Shown here: one piece after another, positions 14,580 to 21,987 of the stretch
Layout of the letters: the number at the start of each line of letters is the position of its first letter
How positions within the stretch are numbered: the first letter of the stretch is position 1
Notes under the pieces: generated by a model
What the model was told of the DNA's origin: nothing
The model's database searches: none
The model's input: only the letters and a program-made list of their open reading frames with translations
Origin: Stenotrophomonas maltophilia
GTDB taxonomy: Bacteria; Pseudomonadota; Gammaproteobacteria; Xanthomonadales; Xanthomonadaceae
DNA: 24,053 nt
NCBI GenBank assembly: GCA_002364755.1
Contig: DEZI01000025.1
Span: 1-24,053, forward strand
Direction of reading: 5' to 3'
Position numbers and translations under genes: made by a program

Positions 14580-15767
14580 ATGAGCACCCTGCCCCACACG
14601 CCGGGCTACAGCCGGCGCAGCCATGAAATCGCCCCCTTCCACGTGATGTCCCTGCTGGCCCGCGCGCAGGCGCTGGAACAGGCAGGCCACGACGTGATCC
14701 ATCTGGAGATCGGCGAACCGGACTTCACCACCGCCGAACCGGTCGTGCGCGCCGGCCAGGCCGCACTGGCGGCCGGCCATACCCGCTACACCGCCGCACG
14801 CGGCCTGCCGGCCCTGCGCCAGGCGATCAGCGGTTTTTACCGCAGCCACTACGGGCTGGACATCGATCCCGAACGCATCCTGGTCACCCCCGGTGGTTCC
14901 GGCGCGCTGCTGCTGGCCAGCAGCCTGCTGGTCGATCCGGGCCGGCACTGGCTGCTGGCCGACCCCGGCTATCCCTGCAACCGCCACTTCCTGCGCCTGG
15001 TGGAAGGCGGCGCGCAGCTGGTACCGGTCGGCCCCGATACCGCCTACCAGCTGACCCCGTCGCTGGTGGAACAGCACTGGAATGCCGACAGCGTCGGTGC
15101 GCTGGTCGCTTCACCGGCCAACCCCACCGGCACCGTGCTGTCGGCCGATGAACTGGCCGCACTGTCGACCTCGCTGCATGCGCGCGGCGGCCACCTGGTG
15201 GTGGACGAGATCTACCACGGCCTGACCTATGGCCTGGATGCACCAAGCGTGCTGCAGGTGGATGACAGCGCATTCGTGCTGAACAGCTTCTCCAAGTACT
15301 TCGGCATGACCGGCTGGCGGCTGGGCTGGCTGGTGGCGCCGCCGGCGGCGGTGCCCGATCTGGAGAAGCTGGCGCAGAACCTGTACATCAGCGCGTCGAG
15401 CATCGCCCAGCATGCCGCCCTCGCCTGCTTCAGCGAGGAATCGATGGCGATCTTCGAACAGCGCCGCGAGGCGTTCCGCCAGCGCCGCGATTTCCTGCTG
15501 CCGGCCCTGCGCGAGCTGGGCTTCCGCATCGAGGTGGAGCCGCAGGGCGCGTTCTATCTGTACGCCGACGTCAGTGCGTTCACCGACGATGCGCAGGCGT
15601 TCTGCGCGCATTTCCTGGAAACCGAGCACGTGGCATTCACCCCGGGCCTGGATTTCGGTTTCCACCGCGCCAACCAGCACGTGCGCCTGGCGTATACCCA
15701 GGAAGTACCGCGGTTGCAGGAGGCGGTGGAGCGGATTGCGCGTGGGTTGAAGCGCTGGGGCGCCTGA
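14580..15767 (+). CDS. PLP-dependent class I/II aminotransferase
   Basis: 395-residue fold-type I aminotransferase with all PLP contacts: Asn181 (ANPTGTV), Asp209 (VVDEIYHGL), Tyr212, and the Schiff-base Lys239 in NSFSKYFGMTGWRLGW. The N-terminal motif VIHLEIGEPDFTT and the substrate-binding Arg near the C-terminus (HVRLAYT) fit an aspartate/alanine/aromatic-type enzyme, but the amino donor cannot be told from sequence. Start: ATG at 14580, consistent with the usual N-terminus; no good Shine-Dalgarno site. An out-of-frame ATG at 14572 opens a three-codon reading frame whose TGA overlaps this ATG. The same frame stays open far upstream across the oligopeptidase B gene, which is a composition artefact. 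Neighbouring genes on both sides are on the opposite strand, so it is monocistronic. Confidence 0.92.
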   Translation: MSTLPHTPGYSRRSHEIAPFHVMSLLARAQALEQAGHDVIHLEIGEPDFTTAEPVVRAGQAALAAGHTRYTAARGLPALRQAISGFYRSHYGLDIDPERILVTPGGSGALLLASSLLVDPGRHWLLADPGYPCNRHFLRLVEGGAQLVPVGPDTAYQLTPSLVEQHWNADSVGALVASPANPTGTVLSADELAALSTSLHARGGHLVVDEIYHGLTYGLDAPSVLQVDDSAFVLNSFSKYFGMTGWRLGWLVAPPAAVPDLEKLAQNLYISASSIAQHAALACFSEESMAIFEQRREAFRQRRDFLLPALRELGFRIEVEPQGAFYLYADVSAFTDDAQAFCAHFLETEHVAFTPGLDFGFHRANQHVRLAYTQEVPRLQEAVERIARGLKRWGA

Positions 15768-15785
15768 TCGCCCGGCGCGAACGGC

Positions 15786-15808
15786 ATCCACGCATGGCGT
15801 GGCTCTAC
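15786..15808 (-). repeat. GTAG-headed repeat, CCACGC stem variant
   Basis: Read on the minus strand it is GTAG, then AGCCACGC/GCGTGGAT arms around a CATG-like centre, with one wobble pair. It is a third stem subclass of the GTAG-headed family. It is the first of three copies in the gap between two convergent genes. Confidence 0.8.
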
Positions 15809-15830
15809 TGGTCCGGCGCTCGGTAAATGG

Positions 15831-15850
15831 GTAGATCCACGCCATGCGTG
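15831..15850 (+). repeat. GTAG-headed repeat, CCACGC variant, damaged right arm
   Basis: GTAGATCCACGC followed by CATGCGTG. The last bases of the right arm (GGAT in the intact copy) have become ACGT. It is a direct copy of the element 30 bp downstream, so this looks like a decayed duplicate. Confidence 0.75.
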
Positions 15851-15860
15851 ACGTTCACGG

Positions 15861-15883
15861 GTAGATCCACGCCATGCGTGGAT
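15861..15883 (+). repeat. GTAG-headed repeat, CCACGC variant, intact
   Basis: GTAG head with perfect ATCCACGC/GCGTGGAT arms around CAT. It lies in the same orientation as the damaged copy 30 bp upstream and inverted relative to 15786-15808. Confidence 0.85.
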
Positions 15884-15898
15884 ACGTGGAACCCAAAG

Positions 15899-15926
15899 AA
15901 AAACGCCGCCCTCGGGCGGCGTTTTT
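15899..15926. terminator. Bidirectional Rho-independent terminator
   Basis: ACGCCGCCC and GGGCGGCGT form a strong stem, flanked by five A on the left and five T on the right (15899-15926). It lies between the convergent aminotransferase and prolyl oligopeptidase genes and should stop transcription from both sides. It is the clearest intrinsic terminator in the window. Confidence 0.9.
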
Positions 15927-15933
15927 CATTACA

Positions 15934-18030
15934 TCACTTGCCGCCCAGGCGCTCCCACAGGAAGCTGTAGGCCAGGGCCGACATGTGTGCGGCCTGCGCG
16001 TTGTTGGCTGCGCCGCCGTGGCCACCTTCGATGTTCTCGTAGTAGGTCACGTCCTTGCCGGCGTCGATCATCTTCGCCGCCATCTTGCGGGCATGGCCCG
16101 GGTGCACGCGGTCATCGCGGGTGGAGGTGGTGAACAGCACCGGCGGGTAGGTCTTCTTCGCGTCGAACAGGTGGTACGGCGAGAAGGTCTTGATGAACTC
16201 CCAGTCGCTGGTGTCCGGGTTGCCGTACTCGGCCATCCATGAAGCACCAGCCAGCAGGTGGCTGTAGCGCTTCATGTCCAGCAGCGGCACCTGCACGACC
16301 ACCGCACCGAACAGTTCCGGGTACTGGGTGAGCATGTTGCCGGTGAGCAGGCCACCGTTGCTGCCGCCCTGCACGCCCAGGTGCTTGGCCGTGGTGATCT
16401 TGCGGGTGACCAGATCCTGCGCGACCGCGGCCATGTCTTCGTAGGCCTTGTGACGGTTCTGCTTCAGCGCCGCCTGGTGCCAGCGCGGGCCGTACTCGCC
16501 ACCGCCACGGATGTTGGCGACCACGTACACGCCGCCCTTTTCCAGCCAGGCGCGGCCCATGCCACCGGAGTAGCTCGGGGTCAGCGAGATCTCGAAGCCA
16601 CCGTAGCCGTACAGGAGGGTCGGGTTGGAACCATCCAGCTTCATCGCCTTGTCGTGCACCACGAAGTACGGCACGCGGGTGCCGTCCTTGCTGGTGGCGA
16701 AGTGCTGCTCGATCACCTTGCCCTCGGCATCGAAGAAGGCCGGCATGGTCTTCAGCGTTTCCGGGGCCTTGCCGATGTCGGCCAGGGCCAGGGTGGTCGG
16801 GGTCAGGTAATCGGTGGCGGTCAGCCAGACGGCGTCGCTGTCATTGCTGTCCACTGCGCCCACGGCCAGGGTTCCGAAGGCCGGCGCACCGACGAATTCA
16901 CTCTTCTGCCAGCCCTTGGCACCCGGGGTCAGCACCGACAGGCGGTTCTTGACGTCGTCGAGCACGTTCAGCACAAGGTGGCTCCTGGTCCAGGTGGCAC
17001 CGGCCAGCGAGGTGGTCGCGGTCGGGGTGAACAGGACTTCGAAATCATGCTTGCCGGCCAGGAAATCGTCGAGCTTGGTCGCCAGCAGCGAGCCGGAGGC
17101 GTAGGTCTTGCCGCCAACGGTCCACGGGTCGCGCAGTTCCAAGGTCAGCCACTGCTTGTGCAGGCCCTTTTCCGCCGAGTTCGGCGCATCGATCTTGGTC
17201 AGCGTGCCGTTGTCGGCGCGCAGGTACAGCTCGTTGTTGTAGAAGGCCAGCGTGCGGCTGACCAGGTTGCGCTCGAAGCCCGGGGTGTCATCGTGCATCG
17301 CCGCGATGTACATGTCTTCCGGCTTGCCTTCGTAGACCACGCTGGCCGAGGCCAGCGGCGTGCCGCGCTTCCACAGCTTGGCCACGCGCGGGTAGCCGGA
17401 GGTTGTCATCGAACCGTCGCCGAAATCGGTGTAGACGAACACCGAATCACGGTCGATCCAGCCCAGGCCGCCCTTGGATTCAGGGCGGAAGAAGCCGTCC
17501 TTGATCCAGGTCTTGTTGGCCAGGTCGAATTCGCGGGTGACATCGGCATCGGCGCCGCCGCGCGACAGCGCGATCAGGCAGCGGCTGTAGTCCGGGCGCA
17601 GGCAGTCGGCACCGTGCCAGACCCAGTTCTCGCCCTCGGCCTTGTTCAGTGCATCCAGGTCGAGCACGGTTTCCCACTGCGGCGAGGCCTTGCGGTACTC
17701 GGCCAGGGTGGTGCGGCGCCACAGGCCGCGCTCGTGCTGCTGGTCCTTCCAGAAGTTGTAGTAGTAGTCGCCGATCTTCTGCACGCCGGGGATCTTGGCG
17801 TCCGAATCGAGCACCTCGCGGATGCTGGCTTCCATCTGCCTGAAGGCCGGGGTCTGCGCCAGGCGACCCTCGGACTTGGCATTCTGTTCCTTGACCCAGG
17901 ACAGCGGCTTGTCGCCGGTGACGTCCTCCAGCCAGGCGTAACGGTCGGTTTCCTCAGCAGCCACGGCGGTCCCCACCGAAGCAGCGGTCATCATGCCGGC
18001 CAGCAGGCAGGCGGAAGCAAATCGTGACAT
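15934..18030 (-). CDS. Prolyl oligopeptidase family S9A serine peptidase, exported
   Basis: 698-residue S9A peptidase expected to cleave peptides after Pro. A signal peptide covers about residues 1-24 (ending AVAAEE), indicating periplasmic location. The N-terminal propeller domain (about 80-420) is followed by the alpha/beta-hydrolase domain with the triad Ser557 (QGGSNGGLL), Asp640 (TSTRDDRVHPGH) and His671 (EGGHGGAANN). YGYGGFEISLTPSYSG and VANIRGGGEYGP are typical prolyl oligopeptidase blocks and distinguish it from the oligopeptidase B upstream. GGAA lies five bases before the ATG but inside an inverted repeat (18035-18061). A small membrane-protein gene lies 69 bp upstream on the same strand and may be cotranscribed. 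Confidence 0.93.
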   Translation of the reverse strand: MSRFASACLLAGMMTAASVGTAVAAEETDRYAWLEDVTGDKPLSWVKEQNAKSEGRLAQTPAFRQMEASIREVLDSDAKIPGVQKIGDYYYNFWKDQQHERGLWRRTTLAEYRKASPQWETVLDLDALNKAEGENWVWHGADCLRPDYSRCLIALSRGGADADVTREFDLANKTWIKDGFFRPESKGGLGWIDRDSVFVYTDFGDGSMTTSGYPRVAKLWKRGTPLASASVVYEGKPEDMYIAAMHDDTPGFERNLVSRTLAFYNNELYLRADNGTLTKIDAPNSAEKGLHKQWLTLELRDPWTVGGKTYASGSLLATKLDDFLAGKHDFEVLFTPTATTSLAGATWTRSHLVLNVLDDVKNRLSVLTPGAKGWQKSEFVGAPAFGTLAVGAVDSNDSDAVWLTATDYLTPTTLALADIGKAPETLKTMPAFFDAEGKVIEQHFATSKDGTRVPYFVVHDKAMKLDGSNPTLLYGYGGFEISLTPSYSGGMGRAWLEKGGVYVVANIRGGGEYGPRWHQAALKQNRHKAYEDMAAVAQDLVTRKITTAKHLGVQGGSNGGLLTGNMLTQYPELFGAVVVQVPLLDMKRYSHLLAGASWMAEYGNPDTSDWEFIKTFSPYHLFDAKKTYPPVLFTTSTRDDRVHPGHARKMAAKMIDAGKDVTYYENIEGGHGGAANNAQAAHMSALAYSFLWERLGGK

Positions 18031-18034
18031 TGCG

Positions 18035-18061
18035 GTTCCAGGCAGTCATAAGCGCTGGAAC
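18035..18061 (-). promoter_or_regulatory. Inverted repeat overlapping the prolyl oligopeptidase ribosome-binding site
   Basis: GTTCCAG and CTGGAAC form 7-bp arms with a 13-base loop in the leader. The arm nearest the gene contains the GGAA that is the only Shine-Dalgarno candidate for the ATG at 18030. The hairpin could lower translation, or the dyad could bind a protein. This is a reading of the sequence only. Confidence 0.4.
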
Positions 18062-18099
18062 GCTAGCACGGATCCCCGGGGCCGCCCCCGTGTCGAAGG

Positions 18100-18414
18100 T
18101 CAGGCCGCAGCGGTACGCGCGCGCCGGGCCCGGGCAGGCAGGCGCCGGGCCTGCACGCCCGGCTGGCGCAGGCTGCGCAGCCAGGCCCGCAGCGGCAACG
18201 GGCAGCCCAGCAACGCCCACCAGGCTGCCAGCGGCATGCCCACCAGCCACAGCGGCAGCCAGCCCAGCCAGACACTGCTGCCGCGTGCGGCCGGCCACAC
18301 CAGCACCAGCGCAAGCCCGGCCAGGGCCAGCTGCTGCACGCTGCGCAGCAGGCGACGGTCGGAGGCGAAGCTGTCGCGTTCAGCAGGGGTGCGACGGGAA
18401 GAGCGAGCGTTCAT
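18100..18414 (-). CDS. Small hypothetical membrane protein
   Basis: 104-residue protein I do not recognise. A basic, Ser/Arg-rich N-terminus (1-25) is followed by two hydrophobic stretches, LALAGLALVLVW at about 29-41 and a longer Trp/Leu-rich segment at about 46-68. The C-terminal 35 residues are strongly Arg/Ala-rich, which suggests two membrane passes with both ends in the cytoplasm. The start at 18414 removes a long Arg-rich upstream extension that has no protein-like character. No strong Shine-Dalgarno site is seen. It lies 69 bp upstream of the prolyl oligopeptidase gene on the same strand and is divergent from the lipocalin gene. The gene may be real, but the evidence is limited to the hydrophobic pattern and position. 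Confidence 0.55.
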   Translation of the reverse strand: MNARSSRRTPAERDSFASDRRLLRSVQQLALAGLALVLVWPAARGSSVWLGWLPLWLVGMPLAAWWALLGCPLPLRAWLRSLRQPGVQARRLPARARRARTAAA

Positions 18415-18479
18415 GGGCGTTCTCGACGATTCGATGATGCCCAGCTTGGCGCGCCGCCTTCTCAGGAGCTGCGACGCCA

Positions 18480-18485
18480 TTGACG
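18480..18485 (+). promoter_or_regulatory. Candidate -35 box upstream of the lipocalin gene
   Basis: TTGACG lies 55 bp before the lipocalin ATG. No convincing -10 box is found 16-19 bp downstream, so this is a weak candidate. The remainder of the divergent gap 18415-18539 shows nothing else. Confidence 0.25.
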
Positions 18486-18539
18486 GATCGAGCACACACA
18501 GTCGACCATGCTTGGGCACCCAATGGAGCTCGCTCCCGC

Positions 18540-19142
18540 ATGTCCTCGATCCGCCCGTTCTGCGCTGTGTTGCTGGCTCTGTCACTTGGAGGGCCCGCGC
18601 TGGCCGCCAGCGACCCGCCGTCGCCGCGCGCCAGCGCATCGGGGGCCTCCGAATATGGTGCGCCGATCGATCTGCAGCGCTTCATGGGCACCTGGTACGT
18701 GATCGGCCGCGTGCCGAACTTCATCGAACGCGGCCACGTGGCCAGCGTCAACGAGTACACGCTGCGCGAAGACAACAAGGTGGGCATCGTCTACCGCTAC
18801 CGCGATGGCTTCGGTGCGCCGCAGCAGGAAGTGCGTGCACGTGCCAGCGTCGACGCCGACAGCGGCAATCACGCCTGGCGCACCTGGTTCTACCGGATCG
18901 TGCCGACCCATTCGCGCGTGCTGGAAGTCGCCCCGGACTATTCGTGGGCGATGATCGGCTACCCTGGCCGGGAAATGGCCTGGATCTTCTCGCGCCAGCC
19001 GGACATGGACAAGGCGCTGTACAAGGAGCTGGCCGAGCGCCTGCGCGACGAATACGGCGTGAACACCGACAAGCTCAAGCGCGTGCCGCAGCACGCCGAC
19101 CAGGTCGGCAAGCTGGGCTACGAAGTCCCGAACGTGCGCTGA
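18540..19142 (+). CDS. Lipocalin family protein (Blc-like), secreted to the periplasm
   Basis: 200-residue bacterial lipocalin, a beta-barrel that binds fatty acids or lysophospholipids in E. coli Blc. The lipocalin signature is GTWYVIGRVPNFIERG, followed by barrel-strand blocks ending with the conserved FSRQPDMDKALYKEL helix region typical of Blc (YLWILSR-like). The N-terminus is a Sec signal peptide of about 22 residues ending ALAAS. There is no lipobox Cys, so unlike E. coli Blc this one appears soluble in the periplasm rather than anchored to the outer membrane. GGAG lies 11 bases before the ATG at 18540, somewhat far. It converges on metI, with a SMAG repeat and a small hairpin between the two genes. 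Confidence 0.9.
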   Translation: MSSIRPFCAVLLALSLGGPALAASDPPSPRASASGASEYGAPIDLQRFMGTWYVIGRVPNFIERGHVASVNEYTLREDNKVGIVYRYRDGFGAPQQEVRARASVDADSGNHAWRTWFYRIVPTHSRVLEVAPDYSWAMIGYPGREMAWIFSRQPDMDKALYKELAERLRDEYGVNTDKLKRVPQHADQVGKLGYEVPNVR

Positions 19143-19151
19143 GCAACGCGC

Positions 19152-19174
19152 CGCCGGGCATGGCCCGGCGCTAC
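19152..19174 (-). repeat. SMAG repeat, GTAG head on the minus strand
   Basis: Perfect CGCCGGGC/GCCCGGCG stem with a CATG centre and GTAG head at 19174-19171. It lies 9 bp after the lipocalin stop, between convergent genes, where it may act as a message end point. Confidence 0.9.
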
Positions 19175-19182
19175 CCGAACGA

Positions 19183-19201
19183 TGCCGGGCGACGCCCGGC
19201 A
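19183..19201. terminator. Small GC hairpin between lipocalin and metI
   Basis: TGCCGGGC and GCCCGGCA are perfect 8-bp arms around GAC, ending 5 bp before the metI stop codon. It lacks a T tract. It may serve as the 3' end of metNI or of the lipocalin message. Confidence 0.45.
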
Positions 19202-19206
19202 CGGTA

Positions 19207-19896
19207 TTACTTGCGGGTGTAACGCGCGACCAGGCGGTCGCCAAGCATCTGCAGCAGCTGCACCAGGATCAGCAGCACCACTACGGTGACCAGGGCCACG
19301 TCGGTGCGGTTGCGCTGGTAGCCTTCGCGCAGCGCCAGGTCGCCCAGGCCACCGGAACCGATCGCGCCGCCCATGGCAGTGAAGCCAACCAGGGCGACGG
19401 TGGTGACCGTGGCGGCGGCAATCAGGCCCGGCCGCGCTTCAGGCAGCAGCACCCGGGTGACCAGCTGCCAGGTGGTGGCACCCATCGACTGCGCGGCCTC
19501 GACCACGCCACGGTCCACTTCGCGCAGCGCGGTCTCGACCAGACGCGCATAGAACGGCGCCGCACCGATCACCAGCGCCGGCAGCGTGCCGAGCACGCCG
19601 ATCGACTGGCCCATCAGCCACAGCGACACCGGAATCAGCACCACCATCAGGATGATGAAGGGCACCGAACGCAGCAGGTTCACCACGATCGCCAGCACGC
19701 CATAGGCAAACGGGCGACGCTTCATCTGCGGCGCGCCGAACACGTACAGCAGCACGCCCATCGGCAGGCCGATGGCCAGGGTCAGCGGCAGCGAGCCGGC
19801 CATCATCAGCAACGTCTCGATGGTGGCCTTGCCGATATCCCCCCACTTGTCCGCATCCAGGTGGCGGAAGAAACCTTCAGCAGTAGCGGCAATCAT
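19207..19896 (-). CDS. metI: MetI, methionine ABC transporter permease
   Basis: 229-residue inner-membrane permease of a methionine (D/L) ABC importer. Five hydrophobic segments are visible. The cytoplasmic EAA loop reads EAAQSMGATTWQLVTRVLLPEARPGL (broken here into its recognisable parts EAAQSMGAT and LLPEARPGL) and contacts MetN. The length matches E. coli MetI (217) closely. Its start overlaps the metN stop by 4 bp (ATGA), so MetN and MetI are translationally coupled. No metQ follows: the next gene downstream is a convergent lipocalin. Confidence 0.94.
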   Translation of the reverse strand: MIAATAEGFFRHLDADKWGDIGKATIETLLMMAGSLPLTLAIGLPMGVLLYVFGAPQMKRRPFAYGVLAIVVNLLRSVPFIILMVVLIPVSLWLMGQSIGVLGTLPALVIGAAPFYARLVETALREVDRGVVEAAQSMGATTWQLVTRVLLPEARPGLIAAATVTTVALVGFTAMGGAIGSGGLGDLALREGYQRNRTDVALVTVVVLLILVQLLQMLGDRLVARYTRK

Positions 19897-20900
19897 CGAC
19901 GCAGTTCCTCAACGTGCACGCCGGCGGCCACGAACGCGGCCTGCGCGGCGGACTGGTCACCGCCCACCAGGGCGACCACCAGCTGGCCATACGGGGTGTC
20001 CTTGATCCGGTCGATGCGGCCGGACAGGATGTTGTAGTCGACGCCGGTCTGCCGCGCCACGCTGCCCAGCAGCGGTTCGTAGGTATCGCCGCCGAGGAAG
20101 GTCAGGCGCACGATGCGGCCACCGACCACGTCGAAATCGCGGTGCAGCGTGCCCTCGTCCACATGCTCCGATTCGCTGACGAAACGGCGCGTGGTCGGGT
20201 GCTGCGGGTGCAGGAAGACCTGGGTGACCGGGCCGGTTTCCAACAGTTCACCAGCATCGAGCACGGCCACCCGGTCGCAGACGCGGCGGATCACATCCAT
20301 CTCATGGGTGATCAGCACGATGGTCAGGCCCAGCTCGCGGTTGATCTTCGACAGTAGCGACAGCACCGAGGCCGTGGTCTGCGGATCGAGCGCACTGGTG
20401 GCTTCATCGCACAGCAGGATCTGCGGGCGGGTGGCCAATGCACGGGCGATGCCCACGCGCTGCTTCTGGCCGCCGGACAGCTGCGCCGGATACTTCGCCG
20501 CGTGGTCCTGCAGGCCGACGGTCTGCAGCAGCTCGGCCACGCGCGCGTCGATCTCGGCCCTGGGCATACCGCCCAGTTCCAGCGGGAAGGCGACGTTGCC
20601 GGCCACGGTGCGCGAGGACAGCAGGTTGAAGTGCTGGAAGATCATGCCGATGCGCCGGCGCAGCGCGCGCAGCCCGTCGGCATCGAGCGCGGTGATGTCT
20701 TCGCCGCCTATCAGCAGGCGCCCACCGCTGGGTTCTTCCAGGCGGTTGATCATGCGGATCAGGGTGGACTTGCCCGCGCCGGAATGGCCGATGATGCCGA
20801 ACACTTCGCCGGCCTCGATGGTCAGGTCCAGCGGTTGCAGCGCGCTCACTTGGCGGCCGGCAACGGCATAGGATTTGTGCAGGCGCTGGAACTCGATCAC
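19893..20900 (-). CDS. metN: MetN, methionine ABC transporter ATP-binding protein
   Basis: 335-residue ATPase that powers MetI. Walker A is GHSGAGKST (38-46), the Q-loop Gln is at 89, the signature is LSGGQKQR (141-148), and Walker B is ILLCDEATSALD with Asp165-Glu166. The C-terminal 80 residues form the NIL (ACT-like) domain, which in E. coli MetN binds methionine and shuts the transporter down (trans-inhibition). The start is a GTG at 20900, with GGTGAG about 9 bases upstream. It is the first gene of metNI. The 185-bp gap to the upstream EamA gene contains a small dyad and a palindromic repeat; no SAM riboswitch is recognisable. Confidence 0.95.
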   Translation of the reverse strand: MIEFQRLHKSYAVAGRQVSALQPLDLTIEAGEVFGIIGHSGAGKSTLIRMINRLEEPSGGRLLIGGEDITALDADGLRALRRRIGMIFQHFNLLSSRTVAGNVAFPLELGGMPRAEIDARVAELLQTVGLQDHAAKYPAQLSGGQKQRVGIARALATRPQILLCDEATSALDPQTTASVLSLLSKINRELGLTIVLITHEMDVIRRVCDRVAVLDAGELLETGPVTQVFLHPQHPTTRRFVSESEHVDEGTLHRDFDVVGGRIVRLTFLGGDTYEPLLGSVARQTGVDYNILSGRIDRIKDTPYGQLVVALVGGDQSAAQAAFVAAGVHVEELRR

Positions 20901-20980
20901 GGGCGTGGCTCACCGGCAGGGCGATGGAAGGGGCGTGCAGCCTACCAGCGCCGGCGGTTACGCGCCTGCGCCTTGGGCCA

Positions 20981-20991
20981 GAATGTTATTC
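20981..20991. promoter_or_regulatory. Small AT-rich dyad upstream of metN
   Basis: GAATGTTATTC is a 4+3+4 palindrome in an AT-rich patch (20981-21003) about 80 bp before the metN start. It is a plausible promoter or operator region, but no known operator consensus was matched with confidence. Confidence 0.3.
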
Positions 20992-21043
20992 CTTTTGGTT
21001 CTAAGTCGCGTGTACCGGGGATGACGGGGGGGGCTGGAGCCCG

Positions 21044-21072
21044 GGGTTGGATCCCCGCAGGGGCTCTGACCC
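21044..21072. repeat. Palindromic repeat, GGATCC/GGCTCTGACCC family, inverted copy
   Basis: Read on the minus strand it is GGGTCAGAGCC, then a CCTGCGGG core, then GATCCAACCC. The ends match the copies at 14518 and 23818 with one change (AACCC for GACCC). The core hairpin CCCC/GGGG is shorter and different in sequence. It lies just after the EamA gene stop. Confidence 0.7.
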
Positions 21073-21085
21073 ATCCCGGGCAGAT

Positions 21086-21982
21086 TCAGGGATGGTCCAG
21101 CGGCTTCGGCGGCTGCACCCGGTTCAGGCGCTCGCGGTGCAGCAGGTACAGGCCCGAGGCCACGATGATCGCCGCGCCGGCCCAGGTCCAGGCGTCCGGC
21201 AGCTGGCCCCAGAAGGCCAGGTCCCAGCCGATCACCCAGACCAGGCCGCTGTACTCCAGCGGCGCGATCATCGACGCCTCGCCCAGCTGGAACGCCCGCG
21301 TCAGGGCGATCTGGCCCAGCGCCCCGGCCAGGCCCATGCCGGCGATCAGCGGCGCATGCGCCAGCTGCAGCGGCACCCAGCCCGGCAAGGCCAACAGGCC
21401 GGCACCGATGGCCATGATGACCAGGAACCAGACCACCATCGACTGCGAAGTATCGGTGCGGGTCAACAGGCTGACCGTGATGGCGGCGATGGCGTAGGCG
21501 GTGGCGGCAGCCAGCACCATCAGGCCGGGAATGGAAATGAAGCCATCCACGCCCGGGCGCAGCACCACGATCACGCCCAGCAGGCCGACGCCGATGGCCA
21601 CCCAGCGCCGCGGCCCGACCCGCTCGCCCAGCAGCGGCACCGACAGCGCCGCGATCAGCAGCGGGGCCACGAAGTAGATGCTGTAGGCGGTGGACAGCGG
21701 CAGGTCGCGCAACGCGTAAACGAAGCAGCCGATCATCGCCATGCCCAGGCCGCCGCGCAGCAGGTGCAGGCCCCAGCGGCGCGGAATGAGCGAGCGCGGG
21801 CCGGCACTGGCCAGCACCCAGACCAGCACGAAGGGCAACGAGGCCGCGCCACGCAGGAAGGTGACCTCCAGCGAGGGGTAGCTGGCCGACAGCTGTTTCA
21901 TGCCGGCGTCCATCAGCGAGAAGCAGGCCACGGCGGCGACCATCCAGGTCACCGCGCGCGAAGGGGAGCGTTGCGCGTTCAT
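21086..21982 (-). CDS. EamA/DMT-superfamily transporter
   Basis: 298-residue inner-membrane protein with ten hydrophobic segments arranged as two EamA repeats (about 10-140 and 150-285), the layout of the drug/metabolite transporter superfamily (RhaT/YdcZ-like exporters of amino acids or metabolites). The first-repeat motif APLLIAALSVPLLGERVGPRRWVAIGVGLLGV (seen as LLGERVGPRRW) and the second-repeat PLEYSGLVW are family hallmarks. The substrate cannot be inferred. The ATG at 21982 is preceded by GATAAT five bases upstream and has no Shine-Dalgarno site, so the message may be leaderless. It is divergent from yajQ and upstream of metN on the same strand, separated by 185 bp. Confidence 0.9.
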   Translation of the reverse strand: MNAQRSPSRAVTWMVAAVACFSLMDAGMKQLSASYPSLEVTFLRGAASLPFVLVWVLASAGPRSLIPRRWGLHLLRGGLGMAMIGCFVYALRDLPLSTAYSIYFVAPLLIAALSVPLLGERVGPRRWVAIGVGLLGVIVVLRPGVDGFISIPGLMVLAAATAYAIAAITVSLLTRTDTSQSMVVWFLVIMAIGAGLLALPGWVPLQLAHAPLIAGMGLAGALGQIALTRAFQLGEASMIAPLEYSGLVWVIGWDLAFWGQLPDAWTWAGAAIIVASGLYLLHRERLNRVQPPKPLDHP

Positions 21983-21987
21983 GGCCC

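Noticed and set aside
18415..18639. A longer 179-residue version of the small membrane protein
   Set aside because: The extra 75 N-terminal residues overlap the divergent lipocalin gene, are Arg-rich and look like antisense translation.
18540..19142. The lipocalin as the missing MetQ binding protein
   Set aside because: It has a lipocalin GxW signature and barrel pattern, not the NlpA/MetQ fold, and is on the opposite strand from metNI.
20901..21085. A SAM or other methionine riboswitch before metN
   Set aside because: No S-box or SAM-II-like conserved helices could be recognised. The gap holds only a small dyad and a palindromic repeat.
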